NCBI GenBank assembly: GCA_009773495.1 | Contig: WSXW01000020.1 | Span: 1-34,609, forward strand | Direction: 5' to 3' | Length of the DNA: 34,609 bases | From: Bacillota bacterium | GTDB taxonomy: Bacteria > Bacillota > UBA994 | Part shown: one piece after another, positions 1-6,909 of the stretch | Position numbering within the stretch: position 1 is the first letter of the stretch | Layout of the letters: every line of letters begins with the position of its first letter | The notes under the pieces: generated by a model | What the model was told of the DNA's origin: nothing | Database searches by the model: none | The model's input: the letters and a program-made list of their open reading frames with translations, nothing else | Made by a program: the position numbers and the translations under genes

Positions 1-102
1 AGACGGTCCCCAGCAAGAGTAACTGCAACTGATTGAGCGCAAGACTTAATGCAACTACGCCACATTGCATCGGTTGCGTTTACTTTGTCAAATAGCAAAT
101 AT

Positions 103-120
103 CACTGTCCGACGACAGTG
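103..120. promoter_or_regulatory. perfect inverted repeat upstream of the yabR promoter
   Basis: CACTGTC and GACAGTG form a perfect 7-bp inverted repeat around a 4-base loop (CGAC). It ends 16 bases before the -35 box of the yabR promoter and has no T-run after it, so an operator or a decayed terminator of the gene to the left are both possible. No regulator can be named. The rest of 1-135 shows no gene I can support. Confidence 0.3.
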
Positions 121-135
121 AGTGATTGCGAAACA

Positions 136-165
136 TTGACACATTGGTGTTATCTCGCGTATAAT
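136..165 (+). promoter_or_regulatory. sigma-A-type promoter of the S1-domain gene
   Basis: Consensus TTGACA at 136-141 and consensus TATAAT at 160-165, 18 bases apart, lie 42 bases before the yabR start codon. Both boxes match the vegetative consensus exactly, so this is the strongest promoter visible in the window. Confidence 0.75.
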
Positions 166-206
166 TAATAAGATAAACCATAAAATCTAGGAGGAATAAT
201 TTTCGC

Positions 207-581
207 ATGGCATTGGAAGTAGGCACCGTCTTAAGTGGTATTGTAACCGGAATAACGAGTTTTGGTGCTTTTGTGGAGCTTGAGACTGGTGAAACCGGGC
301 TTGTGCACATTTCTGAGGTTGCTGATGCTTATGTCAAAGACATCAATGACCACCTCAAACTCCGTGAAAAAGTAGTTGTGAGGATCATCAACATCGACAG
401 CAAAGGGAAAATTGGCCTCTCTATTCGCCAAGCGAAGCGCCGGCCCTCTATCTCCTTTGAAGAGCGCATGAATCGCTTTCTTAAAGACAGCGAGGAGCGT
501 TTGACTGACTTGCGCAAACACACCGACGCTAAGCGCGGCGGACGTGGCACATCAATGAAGAAGTCTGGCGGCGACAAGTAG
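207..581 (+). CDS. yabR: S1 RNA-binding domain protein (YabR family)
   Basis: A 124-residue protein. Residues about 5-76 are a single S1 (OB-fold) domain with the typical pattern GTVLSGIVTGITSFGAFVEL, then GLVHISE and a KIGLSIRQ end. A basic, charged tail of about 45 residues follows. Length and architecture match B. subtilis YabR and general stress protein 13, small proteins thought to bind RNA or ribosomes. The start is set by AGGAGG at 189-194, 12 bases before the ATG. A full promoter lies just upstream and two tRNA genes follow, the same neighbourhood as yabR in B. subtilis (divIC-yabR-tRNA-spoIIE). The family is certain; the molecular role in the cell is not known. Confidence 0.9.
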   Translation: MALEVGTVLSGIVTGITSFGAFVELETGETGLVHISEVADAYVKDINDHLKLREKVVVRIINIDSKGKIGLSIRQAKRRPSISFEERMNRFLKDSEERLTDLRKHTDAKRGGRGTSMKKSGGDK

Positions 582-594
582 TTAATATTTCTAG

Positions 595-623
595 TTGCTT
601 TAGCGCTTCGTTTGTACTAAAAT
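595..623 (+). promoter_or_regulatory. putative promoter of the tRNA pair
   Basis: TTGCTT (595-600) and TAAAAT (618-623) are separated by 17 bases and end 19 bases before the first base of tRNA-Met. Spacing and position fit a vegetative tRNA promoter; the -35 box is only a partial match. Confidence 0.5.
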
Positions 624-642
624 AAGTCTTGTCGTTTCGTTT

Positions 643-719
643 GGCGGCGTAGCTCAGCTGGCCAGAGCATACGGTTCATACCCGTCAGGTCACTGGTTCG
701 ACTCCAGTCGCCGCCACCA
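643..719 (+). tRNA. tRNA-Met (CAT), elongator type
   Basis: A complete cloverleaf. The acceptor stem is GGCGGCG (643-649) with CGCCGCC (709-715); the D stem is GCTC/GAGC; anticodon CAT is at 677-679; the T stem is ACTGG/CCAGT; the CCA tail is encoded (717-719). The anticodon stem lacks the three G-C pairs of initiator tRNA, and the sequence closely resembles the B. subtilis elongator tRNA-Met rather than the lysidine-modified tRNA-Ile2. The top pair of the anticodon stem (27-43) is a T-C mismatch. It sits next to yabR, as in B. subtilis. Confidence 0.95.
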
Positions 720-724
720 TTAAC

Positions 725-800
725 GCGCCATTAGCTCAGTTGGTAGAGCATCTGACTCTTAATCAGTGGGTCCGGGGTTCGAGTCCCTGATGGCGCACCA
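725..800 (+). tRNA. tRNA-Lys (CTT)
   Basis: A complete cloverleaf. The acceptor stem is GCGCCAT (725-731) with ATGGCGC (790-796); the D stem is GCTC/GAGC; the anticodon loop CTCTTAA (756-762) gives anticodon CTT at 758-760; CCA is encoded at 798-800. The top pair of the anticodon stem is a T-T mismatch. It lies five bases after tRNA-Met, so the two are co-transcribed. A broken copy of its 3' half, from the anticodon loop to the acceptor end, lies at 15183-15220, which makes this gene a candidate integration target. Confidence 0.95.
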
Positions 801-810
801 GCAATATCAA

Positions 811-837
811 AGGGCTGTTGCAGTGACAGCCCTTTTT
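811..837 (+). terminator. intrinsic terminator of the tRNA operon
   Basis: AGGGCTGT (811-818) pairs with ACAGCCCT (826-833) around a 7-base loop, and five T follow (833-837). It stands 10 bases after tRNA-Lys. The group II intron begins only five bases after the T-run, which is the insertion habit of group IIC introns. Confidence 0.85.
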
Positions 838-1215
838 AGCGGTGTGCCCGGCATGGGCGCTATCTATAGGGTGTAAGTCCCGAACGGTGAAGGTAGCAGT
901 AACCGTAGCTTAAGGCAAGGGTGTCCGCGGCGACGCGGAATCTGAAGGAAGCCGGCGGCAAACCTCTGGCCCGAGGAACACGAACCTCAAGTGAGGCTAG
1001 CGACAGATGGATGAGTCTGCCGTATAAGACAAAGTCCTTGCTGCCAAAGTCTGTCGAGAGTAAATGAGGCGGGTAGATGGAGGGAAAGATAGCGCTCTTA
1101 CCCGGGGAGACCTGCCAGCGTACCGACTAAGTTGGGAACTCGCACAGCAATGTGCGACTGAACTGGCAGGAGTCAGCAGAGGCCATAGTACCCGCGCGGC
1201 GGGGAAGGGCTGAAC

Positions 1216-2643
1216 ATGAAACGAGGTGAGCAAATGACAAGTTCGCGGAAAGAGCAAGGACAGCAGAAAACCCTTAGCAGGGGCTCCTTGCAGGAGGAAG
1301 TGGTGAATACACAGGGGACTGTGAGAGCGCAGAGCTCTTACCCGGCACAAGTCAGGAGCGACACCTGCGGGACTGAGTACACCTTGCTGGATGAAATGTT
1401 GAAGCTAGATAACATGATGGCAGCTCTCAAGCGCGTAGAACAGAACAAAGGTGCAGCCGGAGTAGATGAGGTAGACGTAAAATCCTTACGCCCCTACCTC
1501 AAGGAACACTGGTTTCGCATCAGAGAAGAGCTGTTAGAGGGAACCTACAAGCCCCAGCCAGTCCGACGAGTCGAAATCCCGAAATCCGACGGTGGCGTAA
1601 GACTTTTAGGTATTCCCACTCTAGTCGACCGTCTCATTCAACAGGGCCTCGCACAAGTCCTAACACCAATCTTTGACCCCAACTTCTCAAACAGTAGCTA
1701 CGGCTTCAGACCGAACCGTAGCACCCATCAGGCAGTCAAGCAGGCTAAACAGTACATTGAGGATGGGTACAGGCACGTTGTTGACCTAGATCTGGAGAAA
1801 TTCTTCGACCGAGTCAACCACGACATCCTGATGGCCCGAGTAACCCGTAAGGTCAAAGATAAGCGGGTACTTAAACTCATCAGAGCCTACCTTAATGCTG
1901 GAGTCATGGCCAATGGAGTGTGCGTAAGAAGCGAACAAGGGGTCCCGCAGGGCGGTCCTCTGAGTCCAATTCTATCGAACATAATCCTGGACGACCTAGA
2001 TAAGGAACTAGAGAGAAGAGGCCACCGCTTTGTCCGCTACGCTGACGACTGCAACATCTATGTCAAAACAGTACGGGCGGGACAAAGAGTCATGGAAGGT
2101 GTAAAGAGATTTGTAGAGGATGAACTAAAGCTCAAGGTCAACGAGCAGAAAAGTGCTGTTGACCGCCCGTGGAAACGAAAGTTTCTAGGGTTCTCGTTCA
2201 CACCTGAGCGTAAAACACGTACACGCATAGCACCCAAAGCTCGTGCTAAATTCGAAGACAAGGTGAGAGAACTCACCAGTCGTTCGCGGAGCATGAGCAT
2301 GGCGAAACGAATTGACCAGCTAAACGTGTACCTCCGAGGGTGGATGGGTTACTTCCGCTTAGCTGACACCCGCAGCGTCATTGAATCCCTAGACCAGTGG
2401 ACTCGGCGACGTCTACGCATGTGTTACTTAAAGCAGTGGAAGAAACCCAAATCAGTCTACCGTAACCTCGTCAAGCTTGGCCTAAGTGCCGACTTCGCCC
2501 GAAGAATAAGTGGCTCGGGCAAAGGATACTGGCGTTTATCCAACACGCCTCAGATGAACAAAGCCCTTGGTTTGGCCTTCTGGGCCAACCAAGGGCTCTT
2601 GAGTTTGGTTCACTTATACGACAAGCACCGTAGTGTTTCATGA
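1216..2643 (+). CDS. ltrA: group II intron reverse transcriptase/maturase
   Basis: A 475-residue intron-encoded protein that helps the intron splice and copies it into DNA. A variable N-terminal stretch of about 55 residues is followed by the RT domain. Visible motifs are NKGAAGVD (RT0/1 region), RLLGIPTLVDRLIQQ, YGFRPNRSTHQAV, VDLDLEKFFDRVNHD, QGVPQGGPLSPILSNI and the catalytic YADD box at about residues 275-278. The maturase/thumb region follows (MGYFRLADTRSVIE, RRRLRMCYLKQWKKP). There is no HNH endonuclease motif at the C-terminus, as in class IIC proteins such as B. halodurans B.h.I1. No frameshift is seen. The start ATG follows a GAAGGG ribosome-binding stretch; the exact start is less certain than the frame. 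Confidence 0.93.
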   Translation: MKRGEQMTSSRKEQGQQKTLSRGSLQEEVVNTQGTVRAQSSYPAQVRSDTCGTEYTLLDEMLKLDNMMAALKRVEQNKGAAGVDEVDVKSLRPYLKEHWFRIREELLEGTYKPQPVRRVEIPKSDGGVRLLGIPTLVDRLIQQGLAQVLTPIFDPNFSNSSYGFRPNRSTHQAVKQAKQYIEDGYRHVVDLDLEKFFDRVNHDILMARVTRKVKDKRVLKLIRAYLNAGVMANGVCVRSEQGVPQGGPLSPILSNIILDDLDKELERRGHRFVRYADDCNIYVKTVRAGQRVMEGVKRFVEDELKLKVNEQKSAVDRPWKRKFLGFSFTPERKTRTRIAPKARAKFEDKVRELTSRSRSMSMAKRIDQLNVYLRGWMGYFRLADTRSVIESLDQWTRRRLRMCYLKQWKKPKSVYRNLVKLGLSADFARRISGSGKGYWRLSNTPQMNKALGLAFWANQGLLSLVHLYDKHRSVS

Positions 2644-2675
2644 ACCGCCGTATACCGAACGGTACGTACGGTGGT
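2644..2675 (+). ncRNA. group II intron domain V
   Basis: ACCGCCGTA and TACGGTGGT form the lower stem, a two-base CG bulge follows, then TACC/GGTA is capped by a GAAC loop. This is the catalytic hairpin of group II introns and starts within the stop codon of the maturase. The GGACGGGGGTTAATC stretch just after it begins domain VI, which carries the branch-point A. Confidence 0.8.
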
Positions 2676-2800
2676 GTGAGAGGACGGGGGTTAATCACCC
2701 CCTCCTACTCGACACGTATTACCCGCAAGCATAGCAGAGCTATACGATAGGGCTGTGCGCATTCCCAAAGCGGCGTCCGCAACTTAACAGTTATCCACAG

Positions 2801-2822
2801 GGGAAGGGCCTTCCCTTGTTTT
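2801..2822 (+). terminator. possible weak terminator hairpin
   Basis: GGGAAG (2801-2806) pairs with CTTCCC (2810-2815) around a three-base loop, and TTGTTTT follows. It would stop transcription leaving the intron. The stem is short and the T-run is broken by a G. Confidence 0.3.
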
Positions 2823-2896
2823 AATGTACCCAACAGCGTCCTAATCAGTAAACGTTCCTGCAAAGGTGTAGTTTTTTCCCTGATCCGAACAAAAAT

Positions 2897-2947
2897 GAGC
2901 GTGTCGCTCTACGTTTACGAATAAACGTTTTGCGACACGCCCTTTTT
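2897..2947. repeat. dispersed hairpin repeat, copy A (bidirectional terminator)
   Basis: The outer stem is GCGTGTCGC (2899-2907) with GCGACACGC (2932-2940), perfectly paired. The inner stem is ACGTTTA with TAAACGT around a CGAA loop. T-runs follow on the plus strand (2943-2947) and an A-run precedes it, so it can terminate in both directions. Almost the same sequence occurs at 17515-17566, with two outer-stem mismatches there. In both places it sits directly behind a minus-strand reading frame. Confidence 0.8.
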
Positions 2948-3266
2948 CATTTTTGACAGCAATGGGCTTTTTTAAAGCCCATCATGTGTGCGTAGTAGGC
3001 TCTCATTTGGTCCTCGATGTCCCTCATGGTGTCCATTCCTGCTTCTACACACGACAAGAAAGATTCTAGCTCGGCCATGCGTCAGTGATGTATTTGTCTC
3101 CCTCGAAGTTGTCATTAGTTACACTATCGCACTCTTGAAGGAGGCCTGACAATACCTGCATGTCTAAAGGAAATGACCGAAGCTCAAGGAGTGAATTTCT
3201 CCCAAAGTGTTGCAAGCAGCCCTGATAGAGTATCTTGGGGTTTGCGCTCCTAGGTAGAATAGGCAT
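2947..3266 (-). pseudogene. short minus-strand reading frames, possibly one frameshifted gene
   Basis: Two overlapping minus-strand frames: 3266-3066 (66 codons, starts MPILPRSANPKILYQG) and 3078-2947 (43 codons, starts MAELESFLSCVEAGMD and ends KKAHCCQK). The second begins inside the last codons of the first in a different frame, so this may be one gene broken by a frameshift or two coupled tiny genes. I recognise no family. No good ribosome binding site precedes either start. The hairpin at 2897-2947 would act as its terminator, which is a mild argument that something here was once expressed. Confidence 0.25.
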
Positions 3267-3269
3267 GGC

Positions 3270-3301
3270 AGAAGCCTCTTTCTCTAAGGGAAGGGGCTTC
3301 T
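3270..3301 (+). terminator. hairpin upstream of the catabolic operon
   Basis: AGAAGCC (3270-3276) and GGCTTCT (3295-3301) pair perfectly, and the inner CTTTC/GGGAAG segment extends the stem. The bases after it are only mildly T-rich, so termination is uncertain. It would insulate the operon from transcription coming from the left. Confidence 0.3.
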
Positions 3302-3406
3302 TGCTGCCTATACGCTCAGAATTTTAAATCATTATTTCAAAAATTAATTTAATTATGAAGAAGGAAATTAGAAATAAACCGAGAAGAAATAAATGAGAGT
3401 ACTGTA

Positions 3407-3432
3407 TGGAACATTGTTCCACAGAGTGGAAC
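3407..3432. promoter_or_regulatory. three-half-site palindromic operator of the catabolic operon
   Basis: TGGAAC (3407-3412), GTTCCA (3416-3421) and GTGGAAC (3426-3432) form two overlapping perfect palindromes, each with a three-base spacer (ATT and AGA). The sites lie 28-53 bases before the first start codon, where an operator would block or assist transcription. TGGAAN-type inverted repeats are typical targets of IclR-family regulators, and an IclR gene lies in the operon (11112-11894), so autoregulated control by that protein is the natural inference. I could not fix the -10 and -35 boxes. Confidence 0.65.
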
Positions 3433-3459
3433 AAGACGAAAGCAAAGGAGATAGTCAAA

Positions 3460-4284
3460 ATGTCAGATAGCACAGCCTGGTGGGAGACGGGAATTATTAA
3501 CGTCAGACCCAACTCCATTCAGTTTCGCGGCTATAATATCCAGGACCTCGTCGGCAAAGTCAGTTACGCCGAAATGCTTTTGCTCTTACTTAAAGGGGAA
3601 TTGCCTAGGGTGCACCAGGCAAGACTCTTGGAGGGGGTGCTGGTTGCCGGTTGTGACCATGGCCCTCAAGCCCCTTCGGTGGCGGCGGCACGCATGGCGG
3701 CTACCTGCGGCATCTCGTTTAATTCCTGTATCGCTACGGGCATCAACCTGCTGGGAGATATTCATGGTGGGGCTGGAGAAGAGACTATGGAAATATTCTA
3801 CTCTTTAAGTCGCAAGCTTGGAGCGGATGAAAACAACCTCGCTGAGCTAGCGTATGCGCTTTGTCGGGAATTTAAGAAAGAAGGGAAAAAACTGCCAGGG
3901 TATGGCCATCGTTTCCACAGTATAGACCCGCGGGCAGCTGCCCTTACTCGCTTGGCCACCGAAGCCGAGGCGGCGGGCGAAATAGGAGGAAGGTTTTTCA
4001 GGATTGCCCACGCCATCCACCACAGTCTAAAAGAAATTTCAGGCAGAGAACTTGCGCTTAACATAGACGGAATATCGGCGGCGGCTCTATGTGAGTTGGA
4101 GCTGCCGGCCAAAGTCTTTAAGGGTATTTTTTCACTTTCCCGCGGTTTAGGTCTGGTTGCACACGCCTTGGAGGAGTATAGCCAAGGTTCCCGCTTGAAG
4201 GGGCCGGTTCCCAGGGACGACGGGAGTCTTATCAAATATACCGGAGTCACGGAAAGGGAATTACCGGATCGGGATGAGTGGTAA
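3460..4284 (+). CDS. short citrate-synthase-fold protein, citryl-CoA-lyase-like
   Basis: A 274-residue member of the citrate synthase superfamily, much shorter than true citrate synthases (about 370-430) and close in size to citryl-CoA lyases. The three catalytic residues are visible: His102 in IHGGAG, His150 in PGYGHRFH and Asp203 in NIDGISAA. The protein should therefore make or cleave a CoA-thioester C-C bond of a citryl-CoA or malyl-CoA type. The frame opens at 3406, but the start at 3460 is preferred because AAAGGAGA precedes it and the family begins there. It is the first gene of the operon, directly behind the operator. In this context a cleavage that releases acetyl-CoA or a similar unit from a ring-opened product is plausible; the substrate is unknown. 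Confidence 0.75.
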   Translation: MSDSTAWWETGIINVRPNSIQFRGYNIQDLVGKVSYAEMLLLLLKGELPRVHQARLLEGVLVAGCDHGPQAPSVAAARMAATCGISFNSCIATGINLLGDIHGGAGEETMEIFYSLSRKLGADENNLAELAYALCREFKKEGKKLPGYGHRFHSIDPRAAALTRLATEAEAAGEIGGRFFRIAHAIHHSLKEISGRELALNIDGISAAALCELELPAKVFKGIFSLSRGLGLVAHALEEYSQGSRLKGPVPRDDGSLIKYTGVTERELPDRDEW

Positions 4285-4330
4285 GAGTAGTAGTGACAGT
4301 GACATGGTCAACAAGGGAGAGGTGATACTA

Positions 4331-5104
4331 ATGTTCCCAAGCATTGCAGAAATGAATGTCAAAGGCCATATCATAGGAGGCATACAGCCGAGTGTCTGTG
4401 TACCATTAGTGGCCCGTAATCGGGAAGGGTTACTAGCGGAAGCCGCAACTGTGGCGAAAATTAAGCCGGACATTGTAGAGTGGCGCGCAGATTATTATAG
4501 CGACGTGGAAAATTGTGCAAGTATAAGCAACGCGTTGAGTAGCATAAGAGAGATTCTTGTCGGATATCCGCTGATCTTTACCTGCCGAGTCCATAGCGAA
4601 GGAGGCTACCGAGAGATAAATCGAGAGGTCAGGGTGGCCTTAATAAAGGAAGTTATCAGGACCGGCCAAGTTGATATCGTCGATATAGAGCTGGAAACAG
4701 GCAGGGAAATAATTTCAGAGATCGTGGACGAAGCGCACCGCAATCAGTCTTACGTAATTGTTTCCAATCACGATTTTAAAAAAACACCGCTAAAGGAAGA
4801 AATCGTTGAGCGTATGATCAGGGCTCAGGCCTACGGCGCGAATATAGTTAAATTGGCTGTAATGCCGAACAGCCCGCAAGACGTGCTGACCCTACTGGAG
4901 GCAACCCTGCAATTCAGGCTAAAGCACGCACGGGTGCCGGTTGTATCGATGGCCATGTCGGGTCAGGGTGTTGTCAGCCGGATAGCAGGTTTTCTGTATG
5001 GTTCCGCTATCACATTTGCCGCAGGTAACGCGGCTTCGGCGCCCGGTCAGATTTCCATTTCTAAGCTGCGTAATGCCATCGAAACACTTAGTGACGCTTT
5101 GTAA
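4331..5104 (+). CDS. aroD: type I 3-dehydroquinate dehydratase
   Basis: A 257-residue class I (Schiff-base) dehydroquinase that interconverts 3-dehydroquinate and 3-dehydroshikimate. Catalytic residues are visible: Glu50 in VEWRADY, Arg86 and Glu90 in TCRVHSEGG, His147 in VSNHDF, the Schiff-base Lys174 in NIVKLAVMP, then SRIAG and the C-terminal ASAPGQ loop. The frame is open from 4274 and overlaps the upstream gene, but GGGAGAGGTG seven bases before ATG 4331 and family length favour the later start. Many clostridia use the unrelated type II enzyme for biosynthesis. A type I enzyme beside a transporter and regulator looks catabolic (quinate to shikimate direction), although biosynthetic use is not excluded. 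Confidence 0.92.
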   Translation: MFPSIAEMNVKGHIIGGIQPSVCVPLVARNREGLLAEAATVAKIKPDIVEWRADYYSDVENCASISNALSSIREILVGYPLIFTCRVHSEGGYREINREVRVALIKEVIRTGQVDIVDIELETGREIISEIVDEAHRNQSYVIVSNHDFKKTPLKEEIVERMIRAQAYGANIVKLAVMPNSPQDVLTLLEATLQFRLKHARVPVVSMAMSGQGVVSRIAGFLYGSAITFAAGNAASAPGQISISKLRNAIETLSDAL

Positions 5105-5136
5105 ATAGCGGTGTCTAAATTGAAAGGAGAGACCAT

Positions 5137-6909
5137 ATGAAAAAACTGGTTGCCCACCAGATGACCGCTTACCTGGAGGAGAAAGGAGTAGAATACATTT
5201 TCGGGCTATGCGGGCATACGGTTATTGCTTTGCTGGAAGCACTAGAGAAGAGCAGCATAAAGTTTGTTTCGGTAAGGCATGAGCAGATAGCAGCTCATGC
5301 GGCCGACGGCTACGCCCGGGTCACGGGCAAACCCGGCGTGGTATTAAGCCACCTCGGCCCCGGTCTGACCAATGCCACCACAGGGGTGGCCAATGCTGCC
5401 CTTGACTCCGTACCCATGGTCGTTATTGCCGGCGATGTGCCGAGTTTTTACTACGGTAAGCACCCGCACCAAGAAGTCAATATGCATGCCGATGCCGCCC
5501 AGTACGAGATTTATAAACCCTTTGTTAAAAGAGCATGGAGAGTGGAGCGGCCGGAACTGATGCCGGAAATATTGGATAAAGCTTTTGCCTTGGCTGTTTC
5601 TGGACGCCCCGGCCCAGTCCTCATTTCCGTTCCCATGGACATGTTTTCGCGGGAAATTGACACTTGGCACTTTGATAAAAGAAAAAGCCACAACTCCTTT
5701 GTGCATAAGCCGTCACTGCCTCCCGGGGTTGCGGAGCAAATTGTGGGAATGCTTCTGGAGGCTGAGAAGCCTCTCATTTATGTCGGCGGCGGTGTCATCA
5801 GTTCTGACGCCAGTGATGAGCTGACCGAACTCGTAGATTTTCTCGATATCCCGGTAACTAGAACTTTGATGGGTCAGGGGGCCATCTCCGATTTGCATCC
5901 GCTTTGTGCTGGAATGACTGGCTTCTGGGGTACTGAGCTGACCAACCGACTGACCAGAGAGGCTGATGTTATATTGGCAGTAGGTACTCGTTTCTCCGAG
6001 GCCGATTGCAGTTCCTGGTATGAGGGAGTAACCTTTAATATTCCTCCAGCTAGACTCATTCACATCGACATTGACGCTGCTGAAATTGGGCGCAATTTCC
6101 CTGTCGCCTTGGGCGCTGTGGCCGACGCCAAAGCGGCACTGACGGCCATCCTGCAGGCAGCGAAAATCCTGAAACCGGAGGGAGTGCAAAACCCGGCACT
6201 TCGAAGCGAAATCAAAGCGTGCAAAGAAGCCTTTTTGGTTGCCAATGAAGAAGTGTCCACGAGCGACCGGTTTCCCATGACTCCGCAAAGAATACTGGCT
6301 GACGTCAGAGAAGTGTTGCCCGAAGACGGCATCGTCTTGACAGATGTAGGCTGGAATAAAAACGGTGTCGGCCAGCAGTTTCCAATCACTATGCCCAAGA
6401 CCATCCTGCATCCGGGTGGACTAGCTACCATGGGCTTTGGTCCAGCAGCCGTGCTGGGCGCCAAGCTGGGGGCGCCAGACAAACAGGTAATTACCCTAGT
6501 AGGGGACGGCGGCTTTGGCACCCAACCCTCCGTCATCGCCACGGCAGTGGAAAACAATATTCCCGTAGTCTGGGTGGTAATGAACAATTACGCTTTCGGC
6601 ACTATCGCCGGCCTGCAGCACAGGCATTACCAAACCTATTTCGGGACGCTGTTCAAGCGAGATGGCCAACCCTATAACCCGGAATGGGCCGAAGTAGCTA
6701 GGGCTTACGGCATTAAGGCCAAGAGGATTTCCTCAGCCGCTGAGTTTAAGGGAGCATTGCGGGAAGCGTTGGAATCGGGCGAACCGTATCTGCTTGACGT
6801 ACCCATGGAAAATATTCCGGTTCCCACCGACGGTGTATGGAATATCAATGACATTTACACGCCGAAGGATGGTGTCTGTGAAGGGAGGTTAATACGAATT
6901 AAGCTGTAG
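5137..6909 (+). CDS. ThDP-dependent enzyme of the acetolactate synthase family
   Basis: A 590-residue three-domain thiamine diphosphate enzyme (Pyr, central and PP domains). Glu49 in VRHEQIAAHAADGYAR is the cofactor-activating residue. The ThDP-Mg motif begins GDGGFG (about 456) and ends in NN (about 483). The family includes acetolactate synthase, glyoxylate carboligase, sulfoacetaldehyde acetyltransferase and the ring-opening hydrolases IolD and cyclohexane-1,2-dione hydrolase. The sequence alone does not select among them. No small regulatory subunit (IlvN) or other branched-chain amino-acid gene is nearby, so biosynthetic acetolactate synthase is unlikely. In this operon a C-C bond cleavage or carboligation on a keto-acid or cyclic dione is expected. 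AAGGAGAG precedes the ATG. Confidence 0.8.
   Translation: MKKLVAHQMTAYLEEKGVEYIFGLCGHTVIALLEALEKSSIKFVSVRHEQIAAHAADGYARVTGKPGVVLSHLGPGLTNATTGVANAALDSVPMVVIAGDVPSFYYGKHPHQEVNMHADAAQYEIYKPFVKRAWRVERPELMPEILDKAFALAVSGRPGPVLISVPMDMFSREIDTWHFDKRKSHNSFVHKPSLPPGVAEQIVGMLLEAEKPLIYVGGGVISSDASDELTELVDFLDIPVTRTLMGQGAISDLHPLCAGMTGFWGTELTNRLTREADVILAVGTRFSEADCSSWYEGVTFNIPPARLIHIDIDAAEIGRNFPVALGAVADAKAALTAILQAAKILKPEGVQNPALRSEIKACKEAFLVANEEVSTSDRFPMTPQRILADVREVLPEDGIVLTDVGWNKNGVGQQFPITMPKTILHPGGLATMGFGPAAVLGAKLGAPDKQVITLVGDGGFGTQPSVIATAVENNIPVVWVVMNNYAFGTIAGLQHRHYQTYFGTLFKRDGQPYNPEWAEVARAYGIKAKRISSAAEFKGALREALESGEPYLLDVPMENIPVPTDGVWNINDIYTPKDGVCEGRLIRIKL

Larger units (their letters stand above)
842..2713 (+). 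mobile_element. group II intron (probably IIC) with its ORF
   Basis: About 1.87 kb, apparently full length. The 5' end reads GTGTG at 842-846, matching the GUGYG start of group II introns. Positions 842-1215 are structured RNA (domains I-III), 1216-2643 encode the maturase in domain IV, 2644-2675 fold as domain V and about 2681-2713 form domain VI, ending near CTACTCGAC. The 3' edge is placed from the usual AY ending and may be off by a few bases. Insertion just behind a terminator hairpin and a maturase without an endonuclease domain both fit class IIC. All RT motifs are intact, so it may still be mobile. It splits no gene. Confidence 0.88.
2714..3405. other. intergenic stretch between intron and catabolic operon
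   Basis: Nearly 700 bases without a gene I can support with confidence. It holds an exact DnaA-box sequence TTATCCACA (2791-2799), a small GC hairpin (2801-2815), a strong two-part hairpin repeated at 17515 (2897-2947), two short overlapping minus-strand reading frames (2947-3266), a further hairpin (3270-3301) and an AT-rich run leading into the operator at 3407. The mixture looks like decayed or junction DNA of an island. Confidence 0.6.

Noticed and set aside
842-2713. Insertion sequence or retron instead of group II intron
   Set aside because: No transposase or terminal inverted repeats; the GTGTG start, domain V fold and maturase-type RT identify a group II intron.
2791-2799. Replication origin suggested by a DnaA box
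   Set aside because: Only one box is present, with no AT-rich unwinding region paired to it and no dnaA or rep gene.
3406-3459. Upstream start of the citrate-synthase-fold gene at 3406
   Set aside because: This start lies inside the palindromic operator and lacks a ribosome site; the added 18 residues do not look like the family.
5713-6411. Long minus-strand frame of 232 codons inside the ThDP-enzyme gene
   Set aside because: It lies wholly within a clear plus-strand gene with intact motifs, has no ribosome binding site and no recognisable domain.
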